Origin: Siderastrea siderea
Lineage: Eukaryota > Cnidaria > Anthozoa > Scleractinia > Rhizangiidae
NCBI GenBank assembly: GCA_964030785.1
Contig: OZ034967.1
Location: 55,589,265 to 55,653,264, forward strand
Direction: 5' to 3'
Length of the DNA: 64,000 nt
Shown one piece after another: positions 39,457 to 51,153 of this stretch. Numbering within the stretch: the stretch's first letter is position 1; the number at the start of each line of letters is the position of its first letter. The position numbers and the translations under genes are program-made. The notes beneath the pieces are model-generated. The model made no database searches and had not been told where the DNA came from. It was given only the letters and a program-made list of their open reading frames with translations.

Positions 39457-42400
39457 ACCTTCTTGTTTACAGACTATAAACCTGCCAACTACGCAGTCAC
39501 CGCTTCCGTCTCATGTAGCAGGGGGGAAGTGGGTAAGGACACAGACCGTGAGAAGTCGGTTTTTTTACCCTCAGACCCCATGCGCGAGGGGAAATGTACC
39601 AGTAATTTAAATCAACAGCAAAGACAAGGAGTACATCGCGTAAAGCACGATCGTCTAGCACTGCTCGCCTTCTGAATCAATATATTTACGCATCGCAAAG
39701 GAAGCGGTGTGACAACGAACACCCCGCACGAACACGCCCGTGCACTCAGATAGGAAATAGCCTCCACACAAGGACGAGGCCACACCAAGGGAACATCAGC
39801 TAGTCGTGTCTAGATCTGATTCTCTCTTCTTCTTACACTGTGAGGGGCCCTGGGAACGATCGCAATTTTAATCACTTTTTTAAAAGGGATTTAAAATGTT
39901 CAAGACAACTTTTAACCAATTAAAATGTACAGTATAATTGAAATTTTATACTTTTCTATTTATTAGTTACACAAATCCCATAATTCTGCAATAAAAACTT
40001 GCTTTACGAAAAGATAGTTCCTATATTTGTGGTAAATAGAAAATTGTATAAAAGTCGCAGTTTTACAATCATGCAAAATAAGAAGAAAAAGATCCCCCAT
40101 AAATTATTCAGTTACCTATAAATGTATAGGGATTCTTAAATATAACTGGCCTTCATATCAAAGGGATTATCATATCAAGTACAAGTGGGACTTTTTTGTG
40201 GTTAACCCTTTAAGTTGTGATATAAACTGAAATGCACATTCTCCTTACTGTTCTTCATACATTTCTTATTGAACAAGTAAGGAGAATTCGTCTTAATATC
40301 AAAACAGCTCACTATCCTTGGGAATCATTTCCTTTAATCTTATCACTTGTATGTTTGAACAAGTAGTGAAAATGTAAAGATAAATTTCATTTTCGTCACT
40401 GTCAGGGCTTAAAGGGTTAAGATTATTTATGTCCCCCATCAATCTCCTTCCTTGAGCCTCCTTTTCTATTGGTCGGCAAGGCAGCATCAAGGACAAGAGA
40501 AGAAAGTGTGAACGTGACTACCTTGAAACCATAAAAGTCTTACTTATTCTTAATTAATGTTGCACGGTACTGTGATCGACACAAAATTATTGTTGCTTCG
40601 ATCATTTATTTTCTAAACAGAATGTATGCTGCAGCCATCAGCCTAAAGCAACTCTATATTCATAATCTGATAGTTCTTTGCAATTGTCTTGTGAGTTCCT
40701 TGCAAATGACATCAACGACATTCTAAAATATGAACTACTGGTTCAACAAGGCTGTAGTCCGGGAAAAAAAGCCCCACTGCGTCAATTGCGCTTACGATAC
40801 CCGTGTTATTACTGAAACAATCGTACTTGAGATTTTAAACAGATAAGACTTTTCCGAATTTCTAAAAATGTCGAATCTGTTCAAGACTATTTTAAAGTTT
40901 CTATTGATGTAAATACACCTTTTGGCTTCTTTTCCAGGAAGGCATATTTTATATACACCAAAACCTAGATAGGTCTTTAACTCTTTATATTTCACTTTCA
41001 TATTGAAATAGTATAGACTACGAGCAGTCTCTCTTTCCACTCAGCGATAGTCGAGCAAAAAGAACACACCTGCCCCGTGGTAACGTTACGCGCGTGTAGT
41101 GTCTCTTCCTGGCCCACCACACTAGCGGCTAATTACGCACGCACTATGTTTCCAAGCGGCAAGCGAATTTCACGCTTCCTCGCGTGTTCTCTTTGCTCGC
41201 CTATCCTGAGGGAAAGAGAGACTGCTCGTATAAATAAGTAATGATGGGAACGTGTGTTTTTTTTTGTGAGCACCTTTGTGGCTGCCATCTGATGTTGCTG
41301 TTCCCAGCCTAATGTGAACAATTAAATTTAACGTTGTTGCAAATTGAAGAAAATAGAACGTTGCACACGTGTTTACATTAAACCTAATGCAAACAAAAAA
41401 AGGGGAACCGGGGAAAGTTTGAGCGGCAGGTGGAGATTTACATATTAAATACTTTGAATTCTCACAAACTCTCTTGAGCGACAGCACCAGGTTATGCAAG
41501 CACCACGTGTTCCTATTTTCTATTTCTTTTATAAAAGAAAGCCTATGAAATGTAATGTGACATCATCTCTGTGTTTACATTAGCTGATATGAAATTGCTA
41601 GACAACGAGTCTGGGATATGTTGTATCATCAACATTTTACAAAATATATTTTTTCAGGGCTAAAATTGATACAAAATACTCCTTGATTGATATGCAGTTT
41701 TGTTCGCTCTGCATTGGTAGGCCAAACGGCGCAAGTCTTTAAAACCACTCACATAAAAAAAATCACTCACACATAATAGAGTAGCCTGGCTCTCAGACAG
41801 TGGAAGAATCTGAGGTCGCTTGCTCTCAGACCCTCTAAGCACCTTCCGACCTTCTGAGAACCCAGGCTATGAGCTCAGGAAAGGCAACACTAAAGCGAAC
41901 AGAAAATCAGGGATGAGTCACGTGCCATGGGAGATTCTGAACTCGTATAAGGATAGCATAATTGAAATAAACTTGATCAAAATAATATTTGGGCAAAACA
42001 AAAAGAGTACACAGAATGCAAGATATACCAGTGTTGTAAGCTTGCAAACTTGAAAAGGTTTGTTTGGATTTTTATGCTGGAACACAGACAGGATCTTCTC
42101 TACTGATACCAAGCAGTTGAGGGAGTATCAAGTGCTATGAGTCCTGGTAAATGTCTATGAAGGGCACAAAAATTATCACAAATGAAGATGGCTGGGGACA
42201 ATTTTGCTTGCTCAGGAAAATCTCTGCACTTTTACTGATTTTATAATCTGTTTACAGGACAGTTACTTGGCTCATAAGCATGAATTACATGGTGAATTTC
42301 ACTTTCTGGAAATCTTTTTTTTGGCCCTGGTATCTGCTAGATGCAGCTACCCACTCCAGCATAAAGCCTACTTCTCAGTCATGGAAGTCGAGTCTCAAAT

Positions 42401-42762
42401 CCAACCGATGTACGAATTAACTATCTATGTGAGACCAGGATGTACAGCCAACTTTAATGCAACTGGCCCCTGTACTGGTACCCTGGGTGACGGAGGAATT
42501 TCTCATACGCAAAGTCGGTATTTGATATCTCATCATAAATGCCGAGCAAGATTGATCAGCCTTCAGCTGACTGTTCCTCGCAACTGACAAACAAAATAGA
42601 AAAACCTCTCAAACACAAAGTACAGTACTGGATAAAATGCGGTATCAGTCCATTGGTTCTTAACCTTCATGCAATACCGTTTAACCTACTATCTCGGCCC
42701 ACTTTAGTGATAGCGCCTATGTCTATAATATTTTGAATATCTGCCGGTTTTCCAAAGAATTA
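39457..42762. other. Intergenic, mostly unrecognised, one small MITE
   Basis: No gene could be supported in 3.3 kb. An 88-bp inverted repeat at 41782-41869 (TAGCCTGGCTCTCAGA against TCTGAGAACCCAGGCTA) is a small MITE. Open frames at 41133-41499 and 42204-42587 lack family features. Confidence 0.5.
41782..41869. mobile_element. 88-bp MITE
   Basis: Imperfect inverted ends TAGCCTGG...CTCAGA and TCTGAGA...CCAGGCTA enclose about 55 bp. No TSD is certain. Confidence 0.45.
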
Positions 42763-45679
42763 TCAAAGATGAGTGTCCAATGTCTCTTCACTCTCCAGTT
42801 GTTCATCACTTCCCTCAGAGGATTTCTGTTCACTGCTAGACTCGGCAGCAATGTCTTTTTTATGTTCCTCTTTCCCATCTGTTGTTTCTGATTCTGTGAG
42901 TGAAGAACTCTGAGGTGGGCTGTGTTGTTGTTCCTCGGTTACTTCTTCTTTTACAATAATCTCACTTTCCTTTTCCTCCTCTTTCCCTTCCTCCTCTTTC
43001 TTCACTGATTGTTGTTCGTCCTTGTCTGCTTTTTGTTCCTCTTCGCCTTTCACTTCTCCCTCTGGCTAGCGCTGAGGCTGTTTCTCGCCTACATTTCCAT
43101 CACCACCTCCCTCCATGAGCGAACTTGACTCTTCTTTTCTCTCGTCTAATTTCTTTTCCACTTCCTCAACACTTTCTTCTTTCTCTTCCTTCTCCACACC
43201 TTCCTCTTCCAAGTGCTCTTCTGTTTGCGTGTCACTCTCCCCTCCTTCTGCAACCTTTTGTTCTTCTTTCTGGTCGTCCCCATACTGTTCAGGAAACAAC
43301 TCCTCAAGCAGTTCTGAATTGTGTAATTTCCACTCGTGAATCGATTGCCGGTTTATTTCTGGCTGGGAAAGAAGTTCATCTAGTTCGGCAAGACGCTGTT
43401 CTTTATCCTGCAAATGTATGAAAGTTGGTCTAGATTATTCCACAGTACACCGATTATTACCAAATATATTGATTTCTAGAGGCAGGTTTACACACGTTCA
43501 ACTGCTTGTTGCAAGCATAAGCACAAGGATAGTCACAATACTATCACGATGAGAACAAGCACAAGGTGACATTCAAACGTGCAGTGCCATTGAGTCACAA
43601 GAGTTCAGAGTGCCATTTGCTTGTACTTGTGTTTGCTTCGGACATTCAAGGACTGATTTTTGTATTTTAACCCAAACGAAAGTTATGGACAAGATCTTAC
43701 AGTTTTATTCAAAAAACAAACAAACAAAAAAAAAAACAAAACAAAACAAAAAAAAAACAATTCAAATTCTAATTAACAAAAAATGCAGGCACTATTGCAA
43801 AAAATGTTTTTTGAGTAAAAATTAATAAAGTCTATATTTCAAAAGTTTTAGCTAATTTTCTTGATTGTCTCCTTAAGATTTCATTCAATCCAAAAATACC
43901 AACACAGGTTTGTAGTGCAAGGTCCCATAAACCTGTGTGAAATGTTTTCATGATTTTTAAACTGGTGTGAGAAAAAAAGAGGAGAATTAAGGGGGGGGGG
44001 GGGGAAGTTGACGAATTTTATGAAAATTTGAAAATATTAGTAAAGGTCAGTTAGTAAAAATGTGTACAGGCAGACGCATGGCCATAATTAGTTGTCAACT
44101 TAACCTACCTTCAGAGTTCTTTCCAGTGTTTTAAGCTTCACGATTGCCTTGTCACTATCCTGCCTTGATGAAAACGCCCGCATTCTTTGCTCACCATCCC
44201 ACACTGGTTCACCCACTATTGGCAGACGTGCTCGTTTGATATTTCGACACATTATCATCAACTCATCACCATCAGCAGCAGACAGTGACTTGATGGACCC
44301 TGTGTCACTGGAGGTTGACTTTATGGACCCCCTGTCGCTAGTCTTTGACTTAGGGCTCTTTAGAGACTTTTCTTCCTCGCGCTCTGGAGTGACAGTCCAT
44401 GTTTGTTTCCGGTCCAGTGAGAAGTACCATTTGGTTTTGGATGGGGACATTGGTGGACTACAGCTCTCTTCTGGTACTGCTGCTTCCGGTGGTTCACTTT
44501 CCAATGGTACGGTAGAGCTAGTTTCTGATGGTGTCATTCCCGATGCTTCCTCCTCGATTTCCAGTTTTAACTGGTTTGTGTCTGAAGTCTGTAGAGATGA
44601 CTGCACGTCTGTTTCGACCACAGATACCACTGTTGATGTCTCTACTGTTTCAGAGACTTCCATGGAGGTTGTTACTGTCTCTACAACAGTAACTGAGCTT
44701 TCTGTTGTCGTGTCGCTTAGAGTTGCATCCGTTTCATCCACAGTAGATGTGGTGTCTGTGGGTAAGTGTTGCTTTTCAGGTTAAGCTGCGATTTCATCAG
44801 AGACCTTGGAACTCTCTTCTCCTTCTTAACCCTCATCGTGTGAAACAACTGGGATAATTTCATCAGAGATTTGTTCAGAAGTGGATACCTCTACAGAAGA
44901 TGAAGAAGACTCAACAACCACTTTTTCACTTCCCACAAACACCTTATCCACCACCACAGTGATGGTTTTTTCTATTGTTCTGGTTTCTTCTGTTTCAGTC
45001 TTTTCCATTGGTGTGTCCACTGAGGGTTCACAAACTGGATGTGAGTCACTGGGTGCTAGGGGTTCTTCGTCACTAGGTGCTGGGGGCTCCTCGCTAGGAG
45101 ATTGGGGTTCATTGCTAGGTGCTTGGGGTTCATCGCTAGGTGCTTGGGGTTCATTGCTAGGTAATTGGGGTTCATCGCTAGGTATGCGGGGTGTGTCACT
45201 AGGTACTTGAGGTTCCTTGCTAGGTGCTTGGGGTTCATCGCTAGGTGCTTGGGGTTCATCGCTAGGTGCCTGAGGTGTGTCGCTAGGTGCTTTGACTTCA
45301 TCACTAGGTGCTTGGGGTGTGTCACTTGGTGCTGGCTGTACATCGTTAGGTGTTGGTTGTTCACGACTAGGTGCCAAGGGTGCATCTGGAGGTGTATCAC
45401 TTGCTACAGGCTGCTTTTGGCTAGGTGCTGGCTGAACATCAGTGGGTGTTGGTTGCTCATCACTAGGTGCAAGGGGTGTGTCACTAGGTGCTGTCTGATC
45501 ATCCCTGGGTGCTGTTTGTTCTTTAATGGGTGCTGGGTGCGTCTCACTAGACAAAGCGGTTTCTTTACCTTTCTCCTCAGTTTCTTTTAGTGCTTTGGTG
45601 AAAGATCCAGATGTAGACCTTCGTCGGGTGGCCTTCAGGTCCTCCTCATCTTCTAAAAAGTCATGAAGCCCTCCAACAG
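42763..45679 (-). CDS. Spliced low-complexity acidic protein gene, 3' part (5' exons not seen)
   Basis: Three exons fit in phase. Exon A is 45679-44831 (acceptor TTTATTGCAG; opens in the AVGGLHDFLEDEEDL frame). Exon B is 44755-44109 (75-bp intron with a GTTAAG donor, less certain). Exon C is 43407-42763 (intron 43408-44108, GTAGGT to TTGCAG). Exon A encodes about 20 APSDEPQ-like heptads and a Val/Ser/Thr-rich tail. Exon B has a Ser-rich segment (KSPKSKTSDRGSIKS) and the most ordered part (MCRNIKRARLPIVGEP...). Exon C begins with a likely helix (DKEQRLAELDELL) and ends in long Glu/Lys-rich sequence. An in-frame TAG at 43066-43068 interrupts that tail, but the same composition continues to TGA at 42763-42765. 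Family not recognised; probably intrinsically disordered. Upstream exons may lie right of the 46-51 kb repeats or outside the window. Confidence 0.72.
45050..45530 (-). repeat. 21-bp coding minisatellite
   Basis: On the plus strand GGTGCTTGGGGTTCATCGCT-like 21-bp units recur about 20 times. On the minus strand they encode APSDEPQ-type heptads of the gene above. Several units are shared exactly, which points to recent unequal exchange or slippage. Confidence 0.85.
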
Positions 45680-47452
45680 CTGCAATAAAGTAACATCATG
45701 TTATGTCAGGAAGCTACAACGTAGAATTCGTGGTGGAGGTTGAAATAAGGTGACACTGCAGAGCTCAATTTTTTGTTTTTCTCTGGAAAGGGCAAGGGGA
45801 AGCTGATAACTCATTTGTTCATAGGTTAAAAAGGTGAACACTGGAAAATAATGCTGAATACCTTTCATATCCAAATAGAGGTGCGAGTCAGCTTACGGGT
45901 TGGGAGAGAGAGGACTTCAGTCTTTGGTGTATGAGCTATCAGATTTAAGAAAAGGGGGATACTTTTTATTGGAAGACGTTTTGACTCCAAAAATTATCTC
46001 TATGAAAACAAGTCAAGAAGCCACGTGGTAAGTCCACTGCGTCGCGTTTTTGCACACTCAAATGTGCGTAGAGATTCTCGTAGAGCACTACGCTTCTACG
46101 GCCGTCTATTTTATATTTATGTCAAAAACGTATAATTGTAGATCGTAGATCTATCGTAGAGTAATGTTTTACTAGACAATGCACTGAAATGGGAAAAAAA
46201 CGTATAGCTGTAGATCCTAGATCGTAGAGTAATGTTTTACTAGACAAGACAATGCACCGAAATGGGATAGGGGATTACTAAAACACTTTACTGGCTCTAC
46301 AACTTAGTTCTGTTCTACACCTGTGGACGATTGTGCGCACTACGTTTGTACAACTCACTTTGCTTTTACACCACTGGACGATTCTACGCATCTACGATGC
46401 TACTGTACGCCGACTGTCAGTTTTATTTTACACCACCGTACGTTTCTACGCATCTACGTTTCTACGGCTCACTTTACATCGTAACAGCGTACTAAACAGA
46501 AGCCCAGGGTTAAACCGACACAGCGTAATAAAATGAACCGGGGAACAGGTTCACGTGTGTATAATATTGGATGTAACGTTGTAGGATTGCCTTTCATCCA
46601 ACATTTATTGGCAAACTTTGATGAAGAAATTTTTGTTTTTGTCATCTTGTTGAAAATTTTAACACTTTTTCATGTACTTATAGTGTTTGCTGTGACGATG
46701 GTAATTCTTGTTCCGCCAAGAAAATAATAGGCAATCAATTCGTCCAACACAAGAAAAACACGACGTTTCCGTGTGACGACATTACTACATAAATTTAACC
46801 TGTTTGCTGGAACATGAGTCGGTCGGTACACCCAACTACTTATCAGTCGTCCAATATCATATCTGTTAACACGTTACGTGTTACGAGGCTAAGATGTTAC
46901 GATATTACGATGTTAAGAATTTAAGATGTTACGATGTTACTCCTACGATGTTACGCTCTTAACGATGTTACGCTGTTGCAATGTTACGATATTACACTGT
47001 TACGATCTTACGCTCTTACCATGTTACGCTCTTACCATGTTACGCTGTTACGATGTTACGACCGCGTGTAGACTTCCTCTATGTACCGACCGAAACGAGG
47101 CCGTTAAATCAGGAATCAGGGGCACCCAATGAGAAAAAGTTTAGCAAAATACTTGAATATTATTTTTGTTTCAGAGCTTTTTAAAGGCATCTTTGTGTAA
47201 GCTAATACAAATTAATCTGTTCGGCGTTTCTGGCTGAAAATTTTTCGTCCTTGCCCGATAAACTTATCACTGAACGGAGGTGACAGTGCTGTTACTTGAA
47301 AATCACGAGACCGTCAAATGCCCCGGGGTAGACTAATGCCCGGCCCCCGGGAAGGACAATGAGGAAAAATGCCCCACTAATGCCCGGAGGGGGATGGCAC
47401 TGCCGGAATTGACTGATGCATAACACAGCACGGAATAATGCATTTACGAATA
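45680..47452. repeat. Repeat-rich intergenic stretch
   Basis: About 46128-46195 and 46198-46268 are a direct duplication (GTAGAGTAATGTTTTACTAG in both). 46300-46480 is rich in CTACGCATCTACG motifs. 46866-47062 is a degenerate 10-bp tandem of GATGTTACG type. About 47300-47420 is a dispersed repeat with AATGCCC(C/G) motifs, akin to 21100-21245. Upstream exons of the 42763-45679 gene may hide here but cannot be identified. Confidence 0.65.
46866..47062. repeat. Degenerate GATGTTACG minisatellite
   Basis: Roughly 18-20 imperfect units of 10-11 bp with a TTACG core. The small open frames across it are translations of the repeat. Confidence 0.8.
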
Positions 47453-48894
47453 CAGTCGAAGCTCTCGTAAGCGACCACCTCGGGAATTCAGAAAAGTGGT
47501 CGCAACTAGAAATGGTCGCTTACGAGAATGGGCTCTCGTAAGTGACCACGTAATAAAACAAAAGTGGGTGGTTGCTCACGAGAGCTTTTAGTAGAAGGCT
47601 TTGAATGTGGTGTTGGTTACCGATAGTATTGTATTAACATTATTAAATAGTTTTTTTATTGCCTATTACAAAAGAGGTTCGTGTATGTACAAGTCAAAGA
47701 ACCATTAGCGCTTATGTTTTGTATTACTCTGAGTGAATGCTTTTATTTAAGTGTTGACTGAGTGGTCGCTTACGAGAACTTAAGGAGGCTCGAAACAGTT
47801 TTGTTGGGCGCGCGCAGACTGGGTTCCAATTTTCCCGTGAGACTCAAAAATTAAAACAAACGAACACAAATGGCGTCTGGATTTTTAAATATTCAGTTTG
47901 CGCCGGTCTTTTAAAAGCTGCGTGTAGGCAAGGTTGAAAACGACTGGAACTTAGGTGACAATTCACTTGAATCATGTCCTCTTCAATGTTATCAACGCGA
48001 TCGTCAACTCAGCCGCATATGAAGCGCAGTAAGCTTATATTCAGAGGCTGTGCAACTGAACTGTGCTAGAGAGGACGGTGACCTCAAAACTCTCTCATCT
48101 CCAGTGAAATCGTATAAAGGCCCTAGAATAGTCGCCTTTTTACCATTAGTTTCTTTCACTGGCTGTTTTGACCACGGAAGCCTTTTCTACGTCCAGGTCG
48201 CAGGAAAAAAGTCTGGCACCGTTTCCGTGCCAGGGCAAATTTTTCGCGAACTCTGATTCGTATTTCTGAGAAAATATTCCCATTTAGAAAAAAGACCAAA
48301 AAAAAAAAAAAAAAACAGGCACACACACACGTTTACGGTGTTGTTAGCAAAAACAATGTAGACTACAGTAAAAGGTTTTTATTGTCTTCACATCATGAAA
48401 TAACAGCGCAAGAATGCAGGGACAATCGTTCTTCTGAACAACTACGGCACGAAAGGCAGCTTCTTAAGTTTGTTCCTTTTAAAGCTCCAGGTTTTCCGCT
48501 AATTGCAGGAGATTAAGAGGGTCCCGAACAGCTTTTAGTCGATCCATAAAGCACCACGAATCGATCGATAGGAATTCAAATTTCTCAGTTGTTGTTAGAA
48601 TATTGTCATGCCCAGAGCTCCACGGACAAGAACGGAGCAGACGCAATAGCACCTTAACGAATTAGACATGCGCTACCGGATGTCGTGAATTTCACGACAT
48701 CCGGTAATGGCTGATATCCCACCGCTGACAGAACAGATCGTAGGCTCTGGGAACGAGAATGGGGAATGGTCGCTTACGAGAGCTTTCAATTACAGAGTTT
48801 AAGTGACAATTCAAACCGGGGTTTCACAACTGTGGTCGTAACTAGAGCTGGCCGCTTACGAGAGTGGCCGCAAGGCTAAGGAGAGCTTTGACTG
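47453..48894. mobile_element. TA-flanked inverted-repeat element (Tc1/mariner or pogo-like)
   Basis: The left end CAGTCGAAGCTCTCGTAAGC is mirrored by the right end ...GGAGAGCTTTGACTG, and TA flanks both (47451-47452, 48895-48896). Copies of GGTCGCTTACGAGA occur near both ends and near 47764, which suggests a composite or a second element inserted between about 47790 and 48760. That interior holds an A-run with CA repeats (48295-48330) and a perfect palindrome (48674-48706). No transposase is recognised. Confidence 0.72.
48674..48706. repeat. 33-bp perfect palindrome
   Basis: TACCGGATGTCGTGAA and its exact inverse flank a single T. Confidence 0.9.
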
Positions 48895-48904
48895 TATTTG
48901 TATC

Positions 48905-49233
48905 GTGCGTAAAGAAACGTAAATTTAAGGGCTTTTCCTTACGCATCGGTTCCGCGGCGCGTAAAGACGCGTAAACTCACAGAACGCGTAAAGGCCGTGT
49001 AAAGGACAATAAAGATGCGTAAAATACAAACATGAAGATGGATGTAATTACAGGTTATTATTTATGGAAACAGGGAAAGAAATGAAATTTTTACGTCTCC
49101 ATGTTCATCCATGAATTTCGGCTGTATTTTGTCCCGCTTTTCTGTGAACACTTTACGCTTCTTTAACGCTCTTTACACTTCTTTACTCACTGGTCTTTAC
49201 GTTCTTTACGGTTATTTATCCTTCTTTACGCAC
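48905..49233. mobile_element. MITE of GCGTAAAG motifs
   Basis: Starts GTGCGTAAAGAAACGTAAA and ends CTTCTTTACGCAC. Both halves are made of repeated GCGTAAA / TTTACGC in opposite orientation. Non-coding. Confidence 0.6.
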
Positions 49234-50396
49234 AACTTATCTTCTAAATTGAAGATTCTTATATTGCGGAAAGATGGACAGAAATGAAATATGAAGTGAT
49301 TATCAACGATTTTTTCGTTGCATTTTGAACGTGTCCATGATAATAGTCTTGACAATGACTGATCGATATGATGTCGGAATGTGACTTGTCAGAGAAAAAG
49401 CGTTTAAGAGGAGCCCAATGCTCCTCTTAACCAGGAGTTAGTCAGGATATTTTATAAAAAATATCATGAGGAATGCGAGTTTTTCTTATTATCATCGCGA
49501 GAATTCAAGACAGTTTATGACTGATTATAACAGAAAACGTCTCAGTGTAAACTTCAGTTTATCTTTTCACGTTTTCACACAGTGTTAAACTCAGTGGGTG
49601 AAAACAACAACAACAAGAAATTCTGAAGAATTTACAGGCGGCGCATAGTCTCTCACCCCCCTCCCCTTTTCTTAAGTAGTTCATGGTTTCCGGTGACCTG
49701 TTATGGACAATTTACACTTCCGGTATGTAAGGAATTAAATGTATGCATGCAACGTGAGAACTTTGTTTGTTTGTAACCAGTGACCTCTGGACGACTCTTT
49801 CAAATCGTTCCTAAACCGTGATATCGTTAAGCTACAACAGGCGGAAACGTTTTTTGCTCAGAAAGCTTTACTTCTCCTCTTTTGAGCTCAAACTTCATTT
49901 TGTCTAGTATTCTTGATTTCACGTAGGGATTCAGACCAATTTTTTATCGCCAGAAAGCTGTGTTTCTAGAGACATCTGGAAGACATATTCACGTCAATGC
50001 TGAGATAGCTAACTGACTCGTGACGTTTATATTTTTGCGTGTTAACCCGTGCTCTAATACAGACTAAAATGAATGAAACTTTATTAAATTAGTTTGAAAC
50101 CGTGGAAAGACATAAACGAAAGACTGAGAGGTCTTAGACAAGTTTAGACAGCCAAAATTCTAAAAATTGGACAGAACCGAAAAGCAGAAATGTATTTCTG
50201 ACCTGGTGCGACGGAATCAATTTAGATTGGTGATACTCAGGCCTTGTTTGTTATTTGATTGAGATTTCATCACCACCGATTTTTTTTTTGTTTACTGTTT
50301 TCCTTTTTTTTTTAGTGTTATAGGTTTTTGGGACGCTATTTATTAAACTATAGAAGTTAGTTCCAGCTTTGATTCTGGAAGGGCCGGGTTTACAGT
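49234..50396. other. Intergenic, nothing recognised
   Basis: No gene, RNA or repeat ends are supported. Confidence 0.5.
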
Positions 50397-50492
50397 AGGC
50401 TCAGTCTCCAGCCGTGAGTGTCTCGATGCGCCCGCGATTCTCGGCGAGAATCGCGGGCGCATCGAGACACTCACGGGATGGAGACTGAGCCT
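50397..50492. repeat. 96-bp near-perfect palindrome
   Basis: The arms read AGGCTCAGTCTCCA... inward to GCGATTCTCG and mirror back, with one small indel at CCAGCCG against CCATCCCG. There is essentially no spacer, so it could form a GC-rich cruciform. Confidence 0.92.
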
Positions 50493-50823
50493 GGGTTTAC
50501 AGTGGCAGGTATAGATTGCTTTCCGTCTCGTGCACTGAGAGAACGCACCTGAGAGCGGATGGGCATTGGCCGGACGCGCACAACTCCCAAGTTCCCACTA
50601 GCCTTTGTGATCACTGCCCCTTGAAAACGAAATCTCCTCAAAAACAGCGAAATAAACATTTCAACGCTTACCTTTACTCAACTTCAATACGCCGCGAAAC
50701 TCAAAACATCAAAATTACGTTTCACATGCAAGAATGGTCATGTCACGAGCAAATCGTCCCGTATTTAAAACATTAGCTTTCAATCTCGTAAAATCCACCT
50801 CATTATAAGGAGCTGACTGTTTA
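50493..50823. other. Intergenic, nothing recognised
   Basis: Only short open frames with no recognisable product. Confidence 0.45.
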
Positions 50824-50929
50824 GATGACAAACATAACAGCAAGGCTGATCTGACTACGTAGAAAGATTTGACTCTGCAAGACATCAACACGACACTAAT
50901 AGAACTTCAACAGAGCAGGGTTGCAGCCG
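50824..50929. repeat. 106-bp direct repeat, left copy
   Basis: Identical over about 106 bp to 55734-55839. The pair brackets the L1-type element. Part of it (GACATCAACACGA) recurs inverted at about 51078-51115, so the left copy is itself the arm of a fold-back repeat. Confidence 0.85.
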
Positions 50930-51153
50930 TAGACAGCTGTTTCGCTCTTCTTAGAGCTCATCAGTACGGCATAGCAAGATGGCGAAAATGTCGTAAAAAT
51001 ACCCGTACACTCTGTTAAAAGCCCTAAACGGGGACGCACGGCCACCAGATCACGCCATCACGTGTCGAGAAAAGTTGTTGGAAGTCCAAGTGTCGTGTTG
51101 ATGTCTCGCAGACCCAAAGATAGGATGGACAAAACCAACCTTATAAAGAAACA

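Noticed and set aside
41133..41499. Overlapping minus-strand frames
   Set aside because: Two short overlapping frames without recognisable motifs, expected by chance in AT-rich DNA.
42204..42587. 127-codon plus-strand frame
   Set aside because: No family resemblance, no splice context and no sign of coding bias.
44149..44784. 211-codon plus-strand frame
   Set aside because: It is antisense to exon B of the minus-strand gene. Its Ser/Val-rich content is the complement of that exon's repeats, and the minus model has splice sites in phase.
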